Shown here: piece after piece, positions 18,958-27,594 of the stretch
Layout of the letters: the number at the start of each line of letters is the position of its first letter
Numbering within the stretch: the first letter of the stretch is position 1
Assembly: GCF_007570935.1 (NCBI RefSeq)
Contig: NZ_VLLR01000001.1
Span: 558,001-622,000 of the forward strand
Reading direction: 5' to 3'
Length of the DNA stretch: 64,000 bases
DNA from: Lactobacillus sp. LL6
GTDB lineage: Bacteria > Bacillota > Bacilli > Lactobacillales > Lactobacillaceae
The notes under the pieces: model-generated
Databases searched by the model: none
Seen by the model: only the letters and a program-made list of their open reading frames with translations
Told to the model about the DNA's origin: nothing
Translations under genes and position numbers: made by a program

Positions 18958-20463
18958 ATGAAAATAATAAAAAGCAGCTTAACAATATACGTTCTTTTTG
19001 CAATTTTTGCTATAGTTAAACCACAAAAAGTTCAAGCAAAGACTTTTTCAAGTTATCAAACTAAGATTATCAATAATAAAAACTATGGTGTATATACTAA
19101 CTTAACTAAAAATGGACCCAGAGGATGGCGTGTTAATACGCAAACTTTGCGTTATGCAAATTACCAAGCTAGTCAAATGAGACGAATTGGTAAAACTAAT
19201 TATTGGTATGTTTTAATTGATGGCCATTTAGCTGGTTGGGTAAACGAAAATGCTTTTGCAAAGAATAAAATTTCTGTAGCTAAAAATATAAGTTTAGTTT
19301 ATAATCCTGAATATTCTTTTCCGACAAGGGATGCAATAAATTATGCTACTGATGCTCAAGGAACTTCTATTGATGTAAAAAAAGTTCATGTATCTAAAAA
19401 TAGTATAGATTCAGCCAAGGTTGGTAAGCATAAAATTAAGTTTACTTATGGAAAAGGTCATGCTAGTGCAACTGTAATTGTTCGTTCTAATAAAAAAGAA
19501 GGAATTAAAAAAGGAAAAGCTAAGCCTCAATCAGGTGGAACTACCAAGACTTGGCTTCATCACTATAAGACTTCTGGAAATTGGGGAAAAGGTGCAAGTT
19601 ATGCTCCAGAAACAAAGCCTCATACTTTAAGAAGTAAAGGTTTAAATTTAAAGACTGTTTTTTATCAGCCGGCTACTTTAAGCCAAGGTGCGACTCCAAC
19701 TGGTGCAATGGGCCCTACTCCTGAAGGAATGGTAATGTCAAATGGTGTTATGTATGCCAGTATGTATTTACATCCATATTTAGAGCGCGCTCGAATTGTT
19801 AGTTATAAAATGAATGCAATTCCGGATAAATATGTCATGCAAAAACTTCCATGGATTGAATGGAATCAGTTTGTTAATTTGGCCAAGGACATAAAAATTA
19901 GTCCATATATTAAATTAGGTCATGGACAAACTTTAAGTGCAAGTAAGAATTATTTATATGTAATTGCTAATGACCATAATTTAAAGAATAGTCCACAATC
20001 AGAAGAAATTATGCAAATTAGTAAAAAAGATTTACAAATTAAAAAGATTTGGACATTTAAAATTTGGAATGGCTCAAAAAATAAGCCTAAATATATTCAT
20101 AATGCGACATTTGTGAGTGATAAAAAGTTTTATGCTGTACAACATAACGGAACTGAACATCAATTTGAATATTGGGAAGTAACTCGCCATGGAAATGAGT
20201 GGCATCCTAAGCAAATAGGGATTACTAAGGGTGAATTTATGAAAAACGGGTCACCTGTACAAGGATTTACTTATGATAGTAAGAAGAAAGAGTTTTATCT
20301 TGCTTTTAATGATTGCATTATGAGAATTGCTAAAAATGGTAAACTTTTAAGTACTCATCATTATAATACAGGACGTGAAATTGAAGGAGTAAGTGCTGTA
20401 GGTAATACGTTGTATGTAGAACTTGCTGAACGACCAGAATTAATGTCTGGAAAAATCAGTTAA
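18958..20463 (+). CDS. Secreted GW/SH3-like, Ig-like and propeller-like surface protein (paralogue 3)
   Basis: 501 residues from ATG 18958. The ribosome site is weak (ATAGGATAGAT), unlike the other two copies. Signal peptide MKIIKSSLTIYVLFAIFAI..., likely cut near VQAKT, the same site as in paralogue 2. SH3/GW-like module with LIDGHLAGWVNENAF, Ig-like segment with KFTYGKGHASATVIVR, and the C-terminal domain (PEGMVM, SPYIKLGHGQTLS, KIWTFK, YWEVTRHGNEW, VQGFTYD, FYLAFNDC, GREIEGVS). Separated from paralogue 2 by a terminator, so it needs its own promoter. More divergent than copies 1 and 2. Function unknown. Confidence 0.76.
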   Translation: MKIIKSSLTIYVLFAIFAIVKPQKVQAKTFSSYQTKIINNKNYGVYTNLTKNGPRGWRVNTQTLRYANYQASQMRRIGKTNYWYVLIDGHLAGWVNENAFAKNKISVAKNISLVYNPEYSFPTRDAINYATDAQGTSIDVKKVHVSKNSIDSAKVGKHKIKFTYGKGHASATVIVRSNKKEGIKKGKAKPQSGGTTKTWLHHYKTSGNWGKGASYAPETKPHTLRSKGLNLKTVFYQPATLSQGATPTGAMGPTPEGMVMSNGVMYASMYLHPYLERARIVSYKMNAIPDKYVMQKLPWIEWNQFVNLAKDIKISPYIKLGHGQTLSASKNYLYVIANDHNLKNSPQSEEIMQISKKDLQIKKIWTFKIWNGSKNKPKYIHNATFVSDKKFYAVQHNGTEHQFEYWEVTRHGNEWHPKQIGITKGEFMKNGSPVQGFTYDSKKKEFYLAFNDCIMRIAKNGKLLSTHHYNTGREIEGVSAVGNTLYVELAERPELMSGKIS

Positions 20464-20470
20464 CTTTAAT

Positions 20471-20503
20471 GAAGACGTTTTTTAAACAGACGTCTTCTTT
20501 TTT
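20471..20503 (+). terminator. Terminator after surface protein 3
   Basis: 8-bp stem GAAGACGT / ACGTCTTC with an 11-base loop and a following T-run. Confidence 0.8.
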
Positions 20504-20545
20504 GTGATATTATAAGAGATAATGCTATGCAAGGATTGAATTAAA

Positions 20546-20962
20546 ATGGAAGTTATGCGAGAAAAAATTCAAACTTTATTTAAAAATGAAGATTTTATCC
20601 AATTAATCAAATATGGATTAATTGGTATTATAGGTTTATTTGTCGATTTTGGAGTATATGCTTTATTAACTTTGATTTTACAATTTAATCCAGAATTGGC
20701 TAATTTTATATCTTCTAGTTGTGGTTTAATAAATAACTTTTTTTGGAATAGTTATACTAATTTTAAAGTAAAAGACCATATGGTAAGACGTTTTGTGGAA
20801 TATTATATTGTAGGTCAAATTACGACTTTGTTTACTACAGCATGTTTATTTGTTTTTGTTACTTTACTGCATCAAGATAAAATGATTGTAAAGATGCTAG
20901 CTACTATTGTTGCCACTCTTTTACAGTTCGGAGTAAATAAAGCTATAACTTTTAAAAAATAG
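20546..20962 (+). CDS. GtrA-family membrane protein (GtcA-like)
   Basis: 138 residues, four hydrophobic helices, with the family N-terminus FIQLIKYGLIGIIGLFVDFGVYALL and the NNFFWNSYTNFK loop between helices two and three. GtrA proteins are thought to flip undecaprenyl-phosphate-linked sugars to the outside of the membrane; GtcA homologues serve wall or lipoteichoic acid glycosylation. AAGGA lies 10 bases before the ATG; an in-frame ATG at 20555 is possible. First gene of a three-gene operon with the large membrane protein and GT2 enzyme behind it. Confidence 0.88.
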   Translation: MEVMREKIQTLFKNEDFIQLIKYGLIGIIGLFVDFGVYALLTLILQFNPELANFISSSCGLINNFFWNSYTNFKVKDHMVRRFVEYYIVGQITTLFTTACLFVFVTLLHQDKMIVKMLATIVATLLQFGVNKAITFKK

Positions 20963-20971
20963 GGAAATAGC

Positions 20972-22855
20972 ATGAAATACTTAAGAAAAAATAATTTGCA
21001 AAATTGGTTAGAAAAGTTATGGCCATATTTTGCTATTTTAATAGCTATATATTTACTTATGAAAATTCAGTTAAGTAATCATAGAGTGGTATTAGATATA
21101 GATACCATGTTTCACTATAATCGATTTTATGATATTGTTGAACAATTTAGGACTGGAAAATTTTCTTATTTTCAAAGTAATTTTGGCTTTCAGCAAAGCG
21201 GACGAATCATTAATGCTTTATATGGTCCTTTATTTGCTTATTTAAATGGATTTTTGGTGTATGTATTAGGTTCATGGTATAACTATCAATTAGCTTCATA
21301 CTTCATTATAGGAATTATTGGTGGATTTGGGATGTATTTATTAGCTCAAAAATGCCAAGCTAATAAAATCATTTCCACAATGATTGCTATTTTATATATT
21401 AATATTGGGGGCATTCAGACTTGGTTTGATCACACTAACTTGATGGCGTGGGGAGCAGCATTTGCACCATTTGTATTTATTGAAGGCGTAAATATGCTTC
21501 AAAATAAAGACCATCCTGTTCGCTGGGTTAGGTTAATGTTAATTATGAGCATTATTGCTCAAACTCACTTACTCAGTACAATTTTGTTCACGATTGCTTT
21601 AATTCCATTTGTAGTAATTTCTTGGATAAATAGTCCCTATAAAAAAGAATTACTAATTAACTTACTTAAAGCAGTTTTAGGTACACTATGTTTAACTGCC
21701 AATGTATGGGGAAGTTTATTATTAATTTTAAAAACTAACAATATATCACCAACTTTGAGTCATCAATTAGCGATAAATGCGTTAACTATCAGTGATTGTG
21801 GAACTCTGAGAAACACCATTTCAAAAATCACTCTAATATTGGTACTAATACAAATAATTTATGCTTGTCTAACTTGGAAAAAATCTAAGATAAACTTTAT
21901 AGTATCAATAGAAGGTGGCTTGTTTTTATTGCTATCCAGTGCGATAATTCCTTGGAAAATTGTGCAAGCTAAAGCAGAGTTTTTGACTAATTATTTGCAG
22001 TTTCCACATAGGTTGTTGATTGCAGCTTATCCACTTATATTGTTAGGGATTGCAATCTCAGTTACAGAATTAAGTGATGGTAGTCTTGTTAAAAAATTGG
22101 CTTTATGTTTTGTGGGGTTGGTAATAATTGAAAATTATGCTGCTAACTATGCGCGTATCGTTCAGCGAACCACTTTTAATCATCGTGCAGTTTATGAAGT
22201 AAAGTCTAAAAAATATTTCACAGGTAAAAATATGTATAAACAAGAAAAATATTATGATTTTGTTTATGGGTTGCATGGGAAATATCAAGCAAATGGTGTA
22301 AAAGATACAAATCAAGGCAATCTTTATGTAAAAGTTGCTACACGAGGAGATTATTATAAGAATACGCTGGATTTAACTAAAGTTTGGCATTTAACCCATG
22401 ATGCTAATCAAAAAGGAGAACTGTTTAATACGATTATTAAAGTTAATCCAGATTATTTACCCACATATCATAAAAAGATGACAGGATCATTAGTTGATTA
22501 TTACTATATCAAAGATGTAATAGATCCTTATTTGACTCATAAATTTTCTTATCGAGTATTAAATAATGGAAGACTAGAGCTTAAGTGGAATAGTGAATCA
22601 ACTAAAAAAATAACATTACCAATTATCATGTATAAACAATCTAGATTAGTTTTAAATAAAAAAGTTGTTTCGCCTCAATTAAGTTATATTGGAAATCCGC
22701 GAATAAAACAAAAATATGGTGAAAATATTGCTATTTTACAGTTTATTTCTCCAATTTGGTTTACAATATTATTTATGCTTACAGTTGTTTCCTGGATATT
22801 ATTAGTGAGTTATGGAATTATTAAGATTTTAAGAAATGAAAGAGTGATATCTTGA
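20972..22855 (+). CDS. Large polytopic membrane protein, probable GT-C / YfhO-like glycosyltransferase
   Basis: 627 residues with about 10-11 membrane helices in the first 400 residues, a soluble outer segment (about 405-600), and a final helix near 600-620. An acidic motif after helix one (VVLDIDTMFHYNRFYD) recalls the catalytic Asp loop of GT-C glycosyltransferases that use lipid-linked sugars on the outer face. Its place between GtrA and GT2 genes suits the third, acceptor-specific component of Gtr systems (YfhO in the Bacillus csbB-gtcA-yfhO set). Acceptor unknown; teichoic acid is the best guess. Overlaps the next gene by 4 bases. Confidence 0.72.
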   Translation: MKYLRKNNLQNWLEKLWPYFAILIAIYLLMKIQLSNHRVVLDIDTMFHYNRFYDIVEQFRTGKFSYFQSNFGFQQSGRIINALYGPLFAYLNGFLVYVLGSWYNYQLASYFIIGIIGGFGMYLLAQKCQANKIISTMIAILYINIGGIQTWFDHTNLMAWGAAFAPFVFIEGVNMLQNKDHPVRWVRLMLIMSIIAQTHLLSTILFTIALIPFVVISWINSPYKKELLINLLKAVLGTLCLTANVWGSLLLILKTNNISPTLSHQLAINALTISDCGTLRNTISKITLILVLIQIIYACLTWKKSKINFIVSIEGGLFLLLSSAIIPWKIVQAKAEFLTNYLQFPHRLLIAAYPLILLGIAISVTELSDGSLVKKLALCFVGLVIIENYAANYARIVQRTTFNHRAVYEVKSKKYFTGKNMYKQEKYYDFVYGLHGKYQANGVKDTNQGNLYVKVATRGDYYKNTLDLTKVWHLTHDANQKGELFNTIIKVNPDYLPTYHKKMTGSLVDYYYIKDVIDPYLTHKFSYRVLNNGRLELKWNSESTKKITLPIIMYKQSRLVLNKKVVSPQLSYIGNPRIKQKYGENIAILQFISPIWFTILFMLTVVSWILLVSYGIIKILRNERVIS

Positions 22856-23778
22856 AGAAATTATCAATAGTTGTACCTTGTTATAACGAAGAAGAGATGA
22901 TTCCTCTATATTATCCAGCAACACAAAAAGTTGTTGAGCAAATGGATGTAGAAGTTGAATATTGGTTTATTAATGATGGTTCAAGTGATGGAACTTTGGA
23001 TGAATTGAGAAAATTACATCAGCAACATCCTAATGTTCATTATATTTCTTTTTCAAGAAACTTTGGTAAAGAAGCGGCTTTATATGCTGGGCTCAAAGCA
23101 GCTACTGGAGATTATATAGTTGATATGGATGTAGACTTACAGGATCCGCCTGCGTTTTTACCTGAGATGTATAATTTGCTTGAAACTGGTAATTGGGATT
23201 GTATTGGCACTAGAAGAGTAGATAGAAAAGGAGAAGCGAAGTTTAAGTCCTTTTTGAGCGATATGTTTTATAAGTTTATTAATCAAATTTCTAATACTCA
23301 AATCTTGCCAGGAGTTCGGGATTATCGAATGATGACAAAACAAATGGTCAATGCAGTACTTGAAATGAAAGAATATAGTCGCTTCTCTAAGGGGATTTTT
23401 TCATGGGTAGGTTTTAGAACTAAATATTTAGACTATCATAATGTCGAAAGAGCAGCTGGTGAAAGCGATTGGACAACATGGAAATTATTTAAATATGCTT
23501 TTGATGGAATTGCCGACTTTTCCCAATTTCCTTTAAGTATTGCTGTATGGATTGGTAGTACATCGTTTGTATTAGCAATAATTGGCTTGATTGCTGTAAT
23601 AGTTAGAAAAATAATTAATCCAGCGGCTGCAGTTTTTGGTTGGGCTAGTTTGGTAAGTATTATTTTATTAATTGGTGGATTGCAGTTATTATGTATTGGA
23701 ATAATTGGCAGATATATTGGTAAAATATTTTTACAAGTTAAGAATAGACCAATTTATATAATTCAAGAGAAAAAATAA
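22852..23778 (+). CDS. GT2 polyprenyl-phosphate glycosyltransferase (CsbB/GtrB-like)
   Basis: 308 residues from a TTG that overlaps the previous stop (TTGA). A GT-A fold glycosyltransferase occupies residues 1-225: SIVVPCYNEEEMI start, donor-site DGSSDGT, and VDMDVDLQDPP carrying the metal-binding Asp residues. Two C-terminal membrane helices (about 230-295) anchor it, the layout of GtrB/CsbB enzymes that load a sugar onto undecaprenyl phosphate at the inner face. With the GtrA-like and GT-C-like genes it completes a plausible three-component glycosylation pathway. Sugar specificity cannot be read. Confidence 0.9.
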   Translation: MKKLSIVVPCYNEEEMIPLYYPATQKVVEQMDVEVEYWFINDGSSDGTLDELRKLHQQHPNVHYISFSRNFGKEAALYAGLKAATGDYIVDMDVDLQDPPAFLPEMYNLLETGNWDCIGTRRVDRKGEAKFKSFLSDMFYKFINQISNTQILPGVRDYRMMTKQMVNAVLEMKEYSRFSKGIFSWVGFRTKYLDYHNVERAAGESDWTTWKLFKYAFDGIADFSQFPLSIAVWIGSTSFVLAIIGLIAVIVRKIINPAAAVFGWASLVSIILLIGGLQLLCIGIIGRYIGKIFLQVKNRPIYIIQEKK

Positions 23779-23810
23779 GACGAACTCATATTAGAGCTCG
23801 TCTTATTTTA
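23774..23810. terminator. Terminator between the GT2 gene and the tRNA gene
   Basis: 14-bp interrupted stem AATAAGACGAACTC / GAGCTCGTCTTATT with A/T tails on both sides; it can end both the glycosylation operon and the opposing tRNA transcript. It includes the GT2 stop codon. Confidence 0.85.
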
Positions 23811-23813
23811 GTA

Positions 23814-23885
23814 TGGGTCCCCTGGGAGTCGAACCCAGATTTTAAGAACCGGAATCTTACGTGCGATCCATTACACTAAGGACCC
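23814..23885 (-). tRNA. tRNA-Arg (anticodon CCG)
   Basis: 72-base cloverleaf on the minus strand: acceptor stem GGGTCCT/GGGACCC, D stem GTGT/GCAC, anticodon stem TAAGA/TCTTA around loop TTCCGGT (anticodon CCG, reading CGG), T arm CTGGG-TTCGACT-CCCAG, discriminator A. The 3' CCA is not encoded. A TATACT that could be the -10 lies at 23907-23902 on the minus strand. Confidence 0.95.
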
Positions 23886-23977
23886 ACAACATGCAAGCTA
23901 TAGTATATCAAAAAAACATTAAAAATAAAAACCTTTTCACTTGATTTAGAATATTTTTAATTTCAATCAATTTTTTC

Positions 23978-24006
23978 TTGAATTACTAAAAATAGATTGT
24001 TATACT
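23978..24006 (+). promoter_or_regulatory. Promoter of the cggR-gap glycolytic operon
   Basis: TTGAAT (23978-23983), 17-base spacer, TATACT (24001-24006). Start expected near 24013, upstream of the operator-like repeat at 24076. Confidence 0.75.
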
Positions 24007-24075
24007 AACAGTGTCGATTGGGAAATGTACGAATGAAAAACATGGTTCTGCGTTTCTCTTATATTTTTAAGCAAT

Positions 24076-24118
24076 CTGGGACGGAAAATGACACAGATAT
24101 GGTCGAATGATGTCCCAG
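24076..24118. promoter_or_regulatory. Putative CggR operator
   Basis: Two units of the form NGGGAC-N6-TGTC as in the Bacillus CggR operator: TGGGAC-N6-TGAC (24077-24092) and ATGGTC-N6-TGTC (24099-24114), separated by 6 instead of 4 bases. The ends also form the inverted repeat CTGGGAC / GTCCCAG. It lies between promoter and cggR start, the expected position for autorepression. Confidence 0.6.
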
Positions 24119-24134
24119 GGGAAGGAGGGAGCTT

Positions 24135-25166
24135 ATGAACTCGGACTTTTCCCTGCTCGAAGCTCTAGTTCCCGATGTTTTAAAGATTCTTCGACAAAGA
24201 TATCTTGTTCTTGAGCAAATATCACTTAATGCTCCTGTTGGACGTAGAAGTGTTGCTCAGCGTTTAGGGCTTTCAGAGCGAAATGTTCGAACTGAGACTG
24301 AATATTTAAAAAATCTTGGTTTAATTGAAATAAAGAGTTTTGGAATGTTCTTAACTGAAAAGGGCGAGAAGACATTGCAAGATGCAGCTCCAGTAATTGA
24401 TCGTTTGTTCAATGCAGGTGAAACTGAATTAAAGTTAGCAAAAAAACTTGGAATTGAACGAACTATAATAGTTCCTGGTAATAGTGATTTACAAGATCGT
24501 GTTTATCAAGAAATGGGGGAAGCTTTAAGTTCAGCGCTTAATCTGCTTTTACCATTAGGTAAGTCTATTATTACTGTTTTAGGAGGGTTAGCACTTGCTA
24601 AATCTGCAACTTATTTATCACCGCATTTAGGTGATAATCGTCAATTAGAATTTGTTCCTGGTCGTGGAGCTTTAGGTGAAAATGTTTTGACTCAAAGTAA
24701 TACCATTGTTCAAGAAATGGCAGCCAGGACTTCTGGTACTTACAAGACTTTATATTTGCCAGAGCAAGTCTCTTCAAGTGCATATAAGTCCTTGATTAGA
24801 GAAGATTCAATTAGTGATTTGTTGCAAGATATTTCCCAAAGCGATGCTGTGATTCATGGAATTGGCTTGGCTCAAGAAATGGCACAGAGAAGAGGGTATA
24901 ATTCAATTAAACTTTCTGAACTTCGTGAAAAGGGAGCTGTCACCGAATGTTTCGGGTGTTTCTTCGATGACAATGGAAAGATTGTTGACCGCATCACCCA
25001 GGTTGGATTGCAGTTTGAGAATCTAAAGAAAATACCTCACATATTTGCATTTGCTTGTGGCGCAAGAAAAGCAGAAGCAATCAAAGCTTATATGCCCAAT
25101 GCACCTCGTCAAACCTGGTTAATTACTGATGAGGGTGCCTCAGATAAGATTTTAAAGAGGAAGTAA
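24135..25166 (+). CDS. cggR: Central glycolytic genes regulator (SorC family)
   Basis: 343 residues. N-terminal helix-turn-helix (about 35-65, with RRSVAQRLGLSERNVRTE) and a sugar-phosphate-binding SorC-type C-terminal domain (about 90-343). CggR represses its own operon and releases DNA when fructose-1,6-bisphosphate rises. A GAAGGAGGGAG ribosome site precedes the ATG. gap starts 54 bases after the stop with no terminator between, so the two are co-transcribed; a partial operator lies upstream. Confidence 0.95.
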   Translation: MNSDFSLLEALVPDVLKILRQRYLVLEQISLNAPVGRRSVAQRLGLSERNVRTETEYLKNLGLIEIKSFGMFLTEKGEKTLQDAAPVIDRLFNAGETELKLAKKLGIERTIIVPGNSDLQDRVYQEMGEALSSALNLLLPLGKSIITVLGGLALAKSATYLSPHLGDNRQLEFVPGRGALGENVLTQSNTIVQEMAARTSGTYKTLYLPEQVSSSAYKSLIREDSISDLLQDISQSDAVIHGIGLAQEMAQRRGYNSIKLSELREKGAVTECFGCFFDDNGKIVDRITQVGLQFENLKKIPHIFAFACGARKAEAIKAYMPNAPRQTWLITDEGASDKILKRK

Positions 25167-25220
25167 CATTCCTGTTTAAAATAAATTGTTGTTTATAGTT
25201 CTTAAGGAGGACTTTAGGTT

Positions 25221-26237
25221 ATGACAGTTAAAATTGGTATTAACGGTTTCGGCCGTATCGGTCGTTTAGCATTCCGTCGTATTATGGACTTGGGCGAAAA
25301 GTCAAAGGACATCGAAGTTGTTGCAATCAACGACTTGACTACTCCAGCACTTTTGGCACACTTGCTTAAGTACGACTCAACTCATGGTACTTTTGACCAC
25401 GAAGTTTCAGCTACTGACGACTCAATCGTTGTAGACGGCAAGAACTACCGTGTATACGCAGAACCACAAGCTCAAAACATTCCTTGGGTTAAGAACGACG
25501 GTGTTGACTTCGTTCTTGAATGTACTGGTTTCTACACTAGCAAGGCTAAGTCACAAGCTCACCTTGATGCTGGTGCAAAGCGTGTATTGATTTCAGCACC
25601 TGCTGGTAACGACTTGAAGACTATCGTTTACTCAGTAAACCAAGACACTTTGACTGCTGATGACAAGATTGTTTCAGCTGGTTCATGTACTACTAACTCA
25701 TTGGCACCAATGGTTAATGCTTTACAAAACGAATTCGGCATTGAAGTTGGTACTATGACTACTATCCACGCTTACACTTCAACTCAAATGATCTTGGATG
25801 GTCCTGTACGTGGTGGTAACTTACGTGCTGCACGTGCTGCTGCAATCAACATCATTCCTCACTCAACTGGTGCTGCTAAGGCTATTGGTCTTGTAATTCC
25901 AGAATTGAACGGTAAGTTGAACGGTCACGCACAACGTGTTCCAGTTCCAGATGGTTCTGTAACTGAATTAGTATCAATCTTGAACAAGAAGGTTACTGCT
26001 GACGAAGTTAACGCAGCTATGAAGAAGTACGAAAGTCCTTCATTTGCTTACGAACCAAACAACGTTGTTTCAAGCGATATCATTGGTATGACTGCTGGTT
26101 CAATCTTTGACCCAACTCAAACTATGGTAACTACTGCAGGTGACAAGCAATTAGTTAAGACTGTTGCTTGGTACGACAACGAATGGTCATTCACTTGCCA
26201 AATGGTTCGTACTTTGTTACACTTTGCTACTCTTTAA
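25221..26237 (+). CDS. gap: Glyceraldehyde-3-phosphate dehydrogenase
   Basis: 338 residues. NAD site [10 protein letters not shown] at the N-terminus and the catalytic motif [12 protein letters not shown] with the Cys near 156. Catalyses the oxidative phosphorylation step of glycolysis. Codon use is strikingly different from flanking genes: Asp, Asn, Tyr and Ile codons end mostly in C, the mark of very high expression. Strong AAGGAGG site. Follows cggR and is itself followed by an intrinsic terminator before pgk. Confidence 0.98.
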   Translation: MTVKIGINGFGRIGRLAFRRIMDLGEKSKDIEVVAINDLTTPALLAHLLKYDSTHGTFDHEVSATDDSIVVDGKNYRVYAEPQAQNIPWVKNDGVDFVLECTGFYTSKAKSQAHLDAGAKRVLISAPAGNDLKTIVYSVNQDTLTADDKIVSAGSCTTNSLAPMVNALQNEFGIEVGTMTTIHAYTSTQMILDGPVRGGNLRAARAAAINIIPHSTGAAKAIGLVIPELNGKLNGHAQRVPVPDGSVTELVSILNKKVTADEVNAAMKKYESPSFAYEPNNVVSSDIIGMTAGSIFDPTQTMVTTAGDKQLVKTVAWYDNEWSFTCQMVRTLLHFATL

Positions 26238-26275
26238 TTAGTAGTTTAAACTGATTAACATTAAGTAGTAATGAG

Positions 26276-26313
26276 AAGGCGGAGGGAGATTCTTTCTCCT
26301 TCCGTCTTTTTTT
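26276..26313 (+). terminator. Intrinsic terminator between gap and pgk
   Basis: 14-bp stem AAGGCGGAGGGAGA / TCTCCTTCCGTCTT (two G-U pairs), short loop, then a T-run. It splits gap from pgk-tpiA. Confidence 0.85.
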
Positions 26314-26358
26314 AAAGAAAAAATATAAAATATTAAAATCAATTTCGGAGGGATTTTG

Positions 26359-27570
26359 ATGGCTAAATTAATCGTTTCAGATCTCGATGTTAAAGGCAAA
26401 AAAGTTTTAGTTCGTGTAGACTTTAATGTTCCTATTAAGGGTGGCGTTATTGGTGATGACAACCGTATCGTTGCTGCACTTCCTACTATTAAGTACATCA
26501 TTGAACATGGTGGTAAGGCAATTTTGCTTTCACACTTGGGTCGTATTAAGTCAGATGATGACAAGAAAGAATTATCACTTAAGCCAGTTGCTGAACGCTT
26601 AAGCGAATTACTTGATAAGCCTGTAACTTTTGTACCATCTAATGAAGGTAAAGAAGTTGAAGAAACCATCAACAACATGAAGGATGGCGACGTTGTTGTT
26701 CTTGAAAACACTCGTTTCCAAGATATTGATAACGACTTTGGTAAGCGTGAATCAGGTAATGATCCAAAACTTGGTGAATACTGGGCAAGTCTTGGCGATA
26801 TGTTCGTAAATGATGCATTTGGTACTGCTCACAGAAGCCACGCATCAAACGTAGGTATTGCTACTGCTATGAAGAAGGAAGGTAAGCCTGCAGCTGCTGG
26901 ATACCTTCTTGAAAAGGAAATCCAATTCTTAGGTGATGCTGTTGAAAACCCAGTTCACCCATTCGTAACTATTCTTGGTGGTGCTAAGGTATCAGACAAG
27001 ATTGGTGTTATCGAAAACTTGATTCCTAAGTCAGACCACATTTTAATCGGTGGTGGTATGGCATATACTTTCTTAGCCGCTCAAGGTCACAAGATTGGTA
27101 AGTCACTCTTTGAAGCTGATAAGGTTGAACTTGCTAAGGAATTGCTTGAAAAGGCTGGCGACAAGATTGTTCTTCCAGTTGACAACGTTGCAGCAACTGA
27201 ATTTTCTAACGATGCTTCACACGAAGTAGTTGGTGATGATATTCCTGATAACGAAATGGGTCTTGACATCGGTCCTAAGACTGTTGAAAAGTTCAAGGAA
27301 ATCTTAAAGGATGCTAAGACTGTTGTTTGGAACGGACCAATGGGTGCTTTCGAAATGCCTAACTTTGCAGAAGGTACTTTGGAAGTTGGTCGTGCACTTG
27401 CAGATCTTAAGGATGCTGTAACTATTATTGGTGGTGGTGACTCAACTGCTGCTGCTAAGCAATTAGGTATTGCACCTAAGATTAGCCACATTTCAACTGG
27501 TGGTGGTGCTTCACTTAACTACCTTGAAGGTAAAGAATTGCCAGGTATTGCCTGCGTTTCAGACAAGTAA
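26359..27570 (+). CDS. pgk: Phosphoglycerate kinase
   Basis: 403 residues from ATG 26359 (6 bases after GGAGGG; a TTG one codon earlier is less likely). Makes ATP from 1,3-bisphosphoglycerate. Family motifs: [12 protein letters not shown] at the start, the [10 protein letters not shown] segment, and the C-terminal nucleotide-site loop GGGDSTAAA. High-expression codon bias as in gap. tpiA follows after 24 bases, so pgk-tpiA is a unit. A clear promoter between the gap terminator and pgk was not found; read-through is possible. Confidence 0.98.
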   Translation: MAKLIVSDLDVKGKKVLVRVDFNVPIKGGVIGDDNRIVAALPTIKYIIEHGGKAILLSHLGRIKSDDDKKELSLKPVAERLSELLDKPVTFVPSNEGKEVEETINNMKDGDVVVLENTRFQDIDNDFGKRESGNDPKLGEYWASLGDMFVNDAFGTAHRSHASNVGIATAMKKEGKPAAAGYLLEKEIQFLGDAVENPVHPFVTILGGAKVSDKIGVIENLIPKSDHILIGGGMAYTFLAAQGHKIGKSLFEADKVELAKELLEKAGDKIVLPVDNVAATEFSNDASHEVVGDDIPDNEMGLDIGPKTVEKFKEILKDAKTVVWNGPMGAFEMPNFAEGTLEVGRALADLKDAVTIIGGGDSTAAAKQLGIAPKISHISTGGGASLNYLEGKELPGIACVSDK

Positions 27571-27594
27571 TTAATTAGGAAAGGATACTAATAA

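Noticed and set aside
23814-24134. Phage or island attachment site at the tRNA-Arg gene
   Set aside because: No integrase gene and no direct repeat of the tRNA 3' end was noticed in the window.
26238-26711. 157-residue minus-strand ORF over the gap-pgk junction
   Set aside because: It is antisense to pgk, runs through the terminator and has a low-complexity Ser/Leu composition typical of a shadow frame.
27087-27491. 134-residue minus-strand ORF inside pgk
   Set aside because: Antisense to a highly expressed gene with strong codon bias, which creates long opposite frames by chance.
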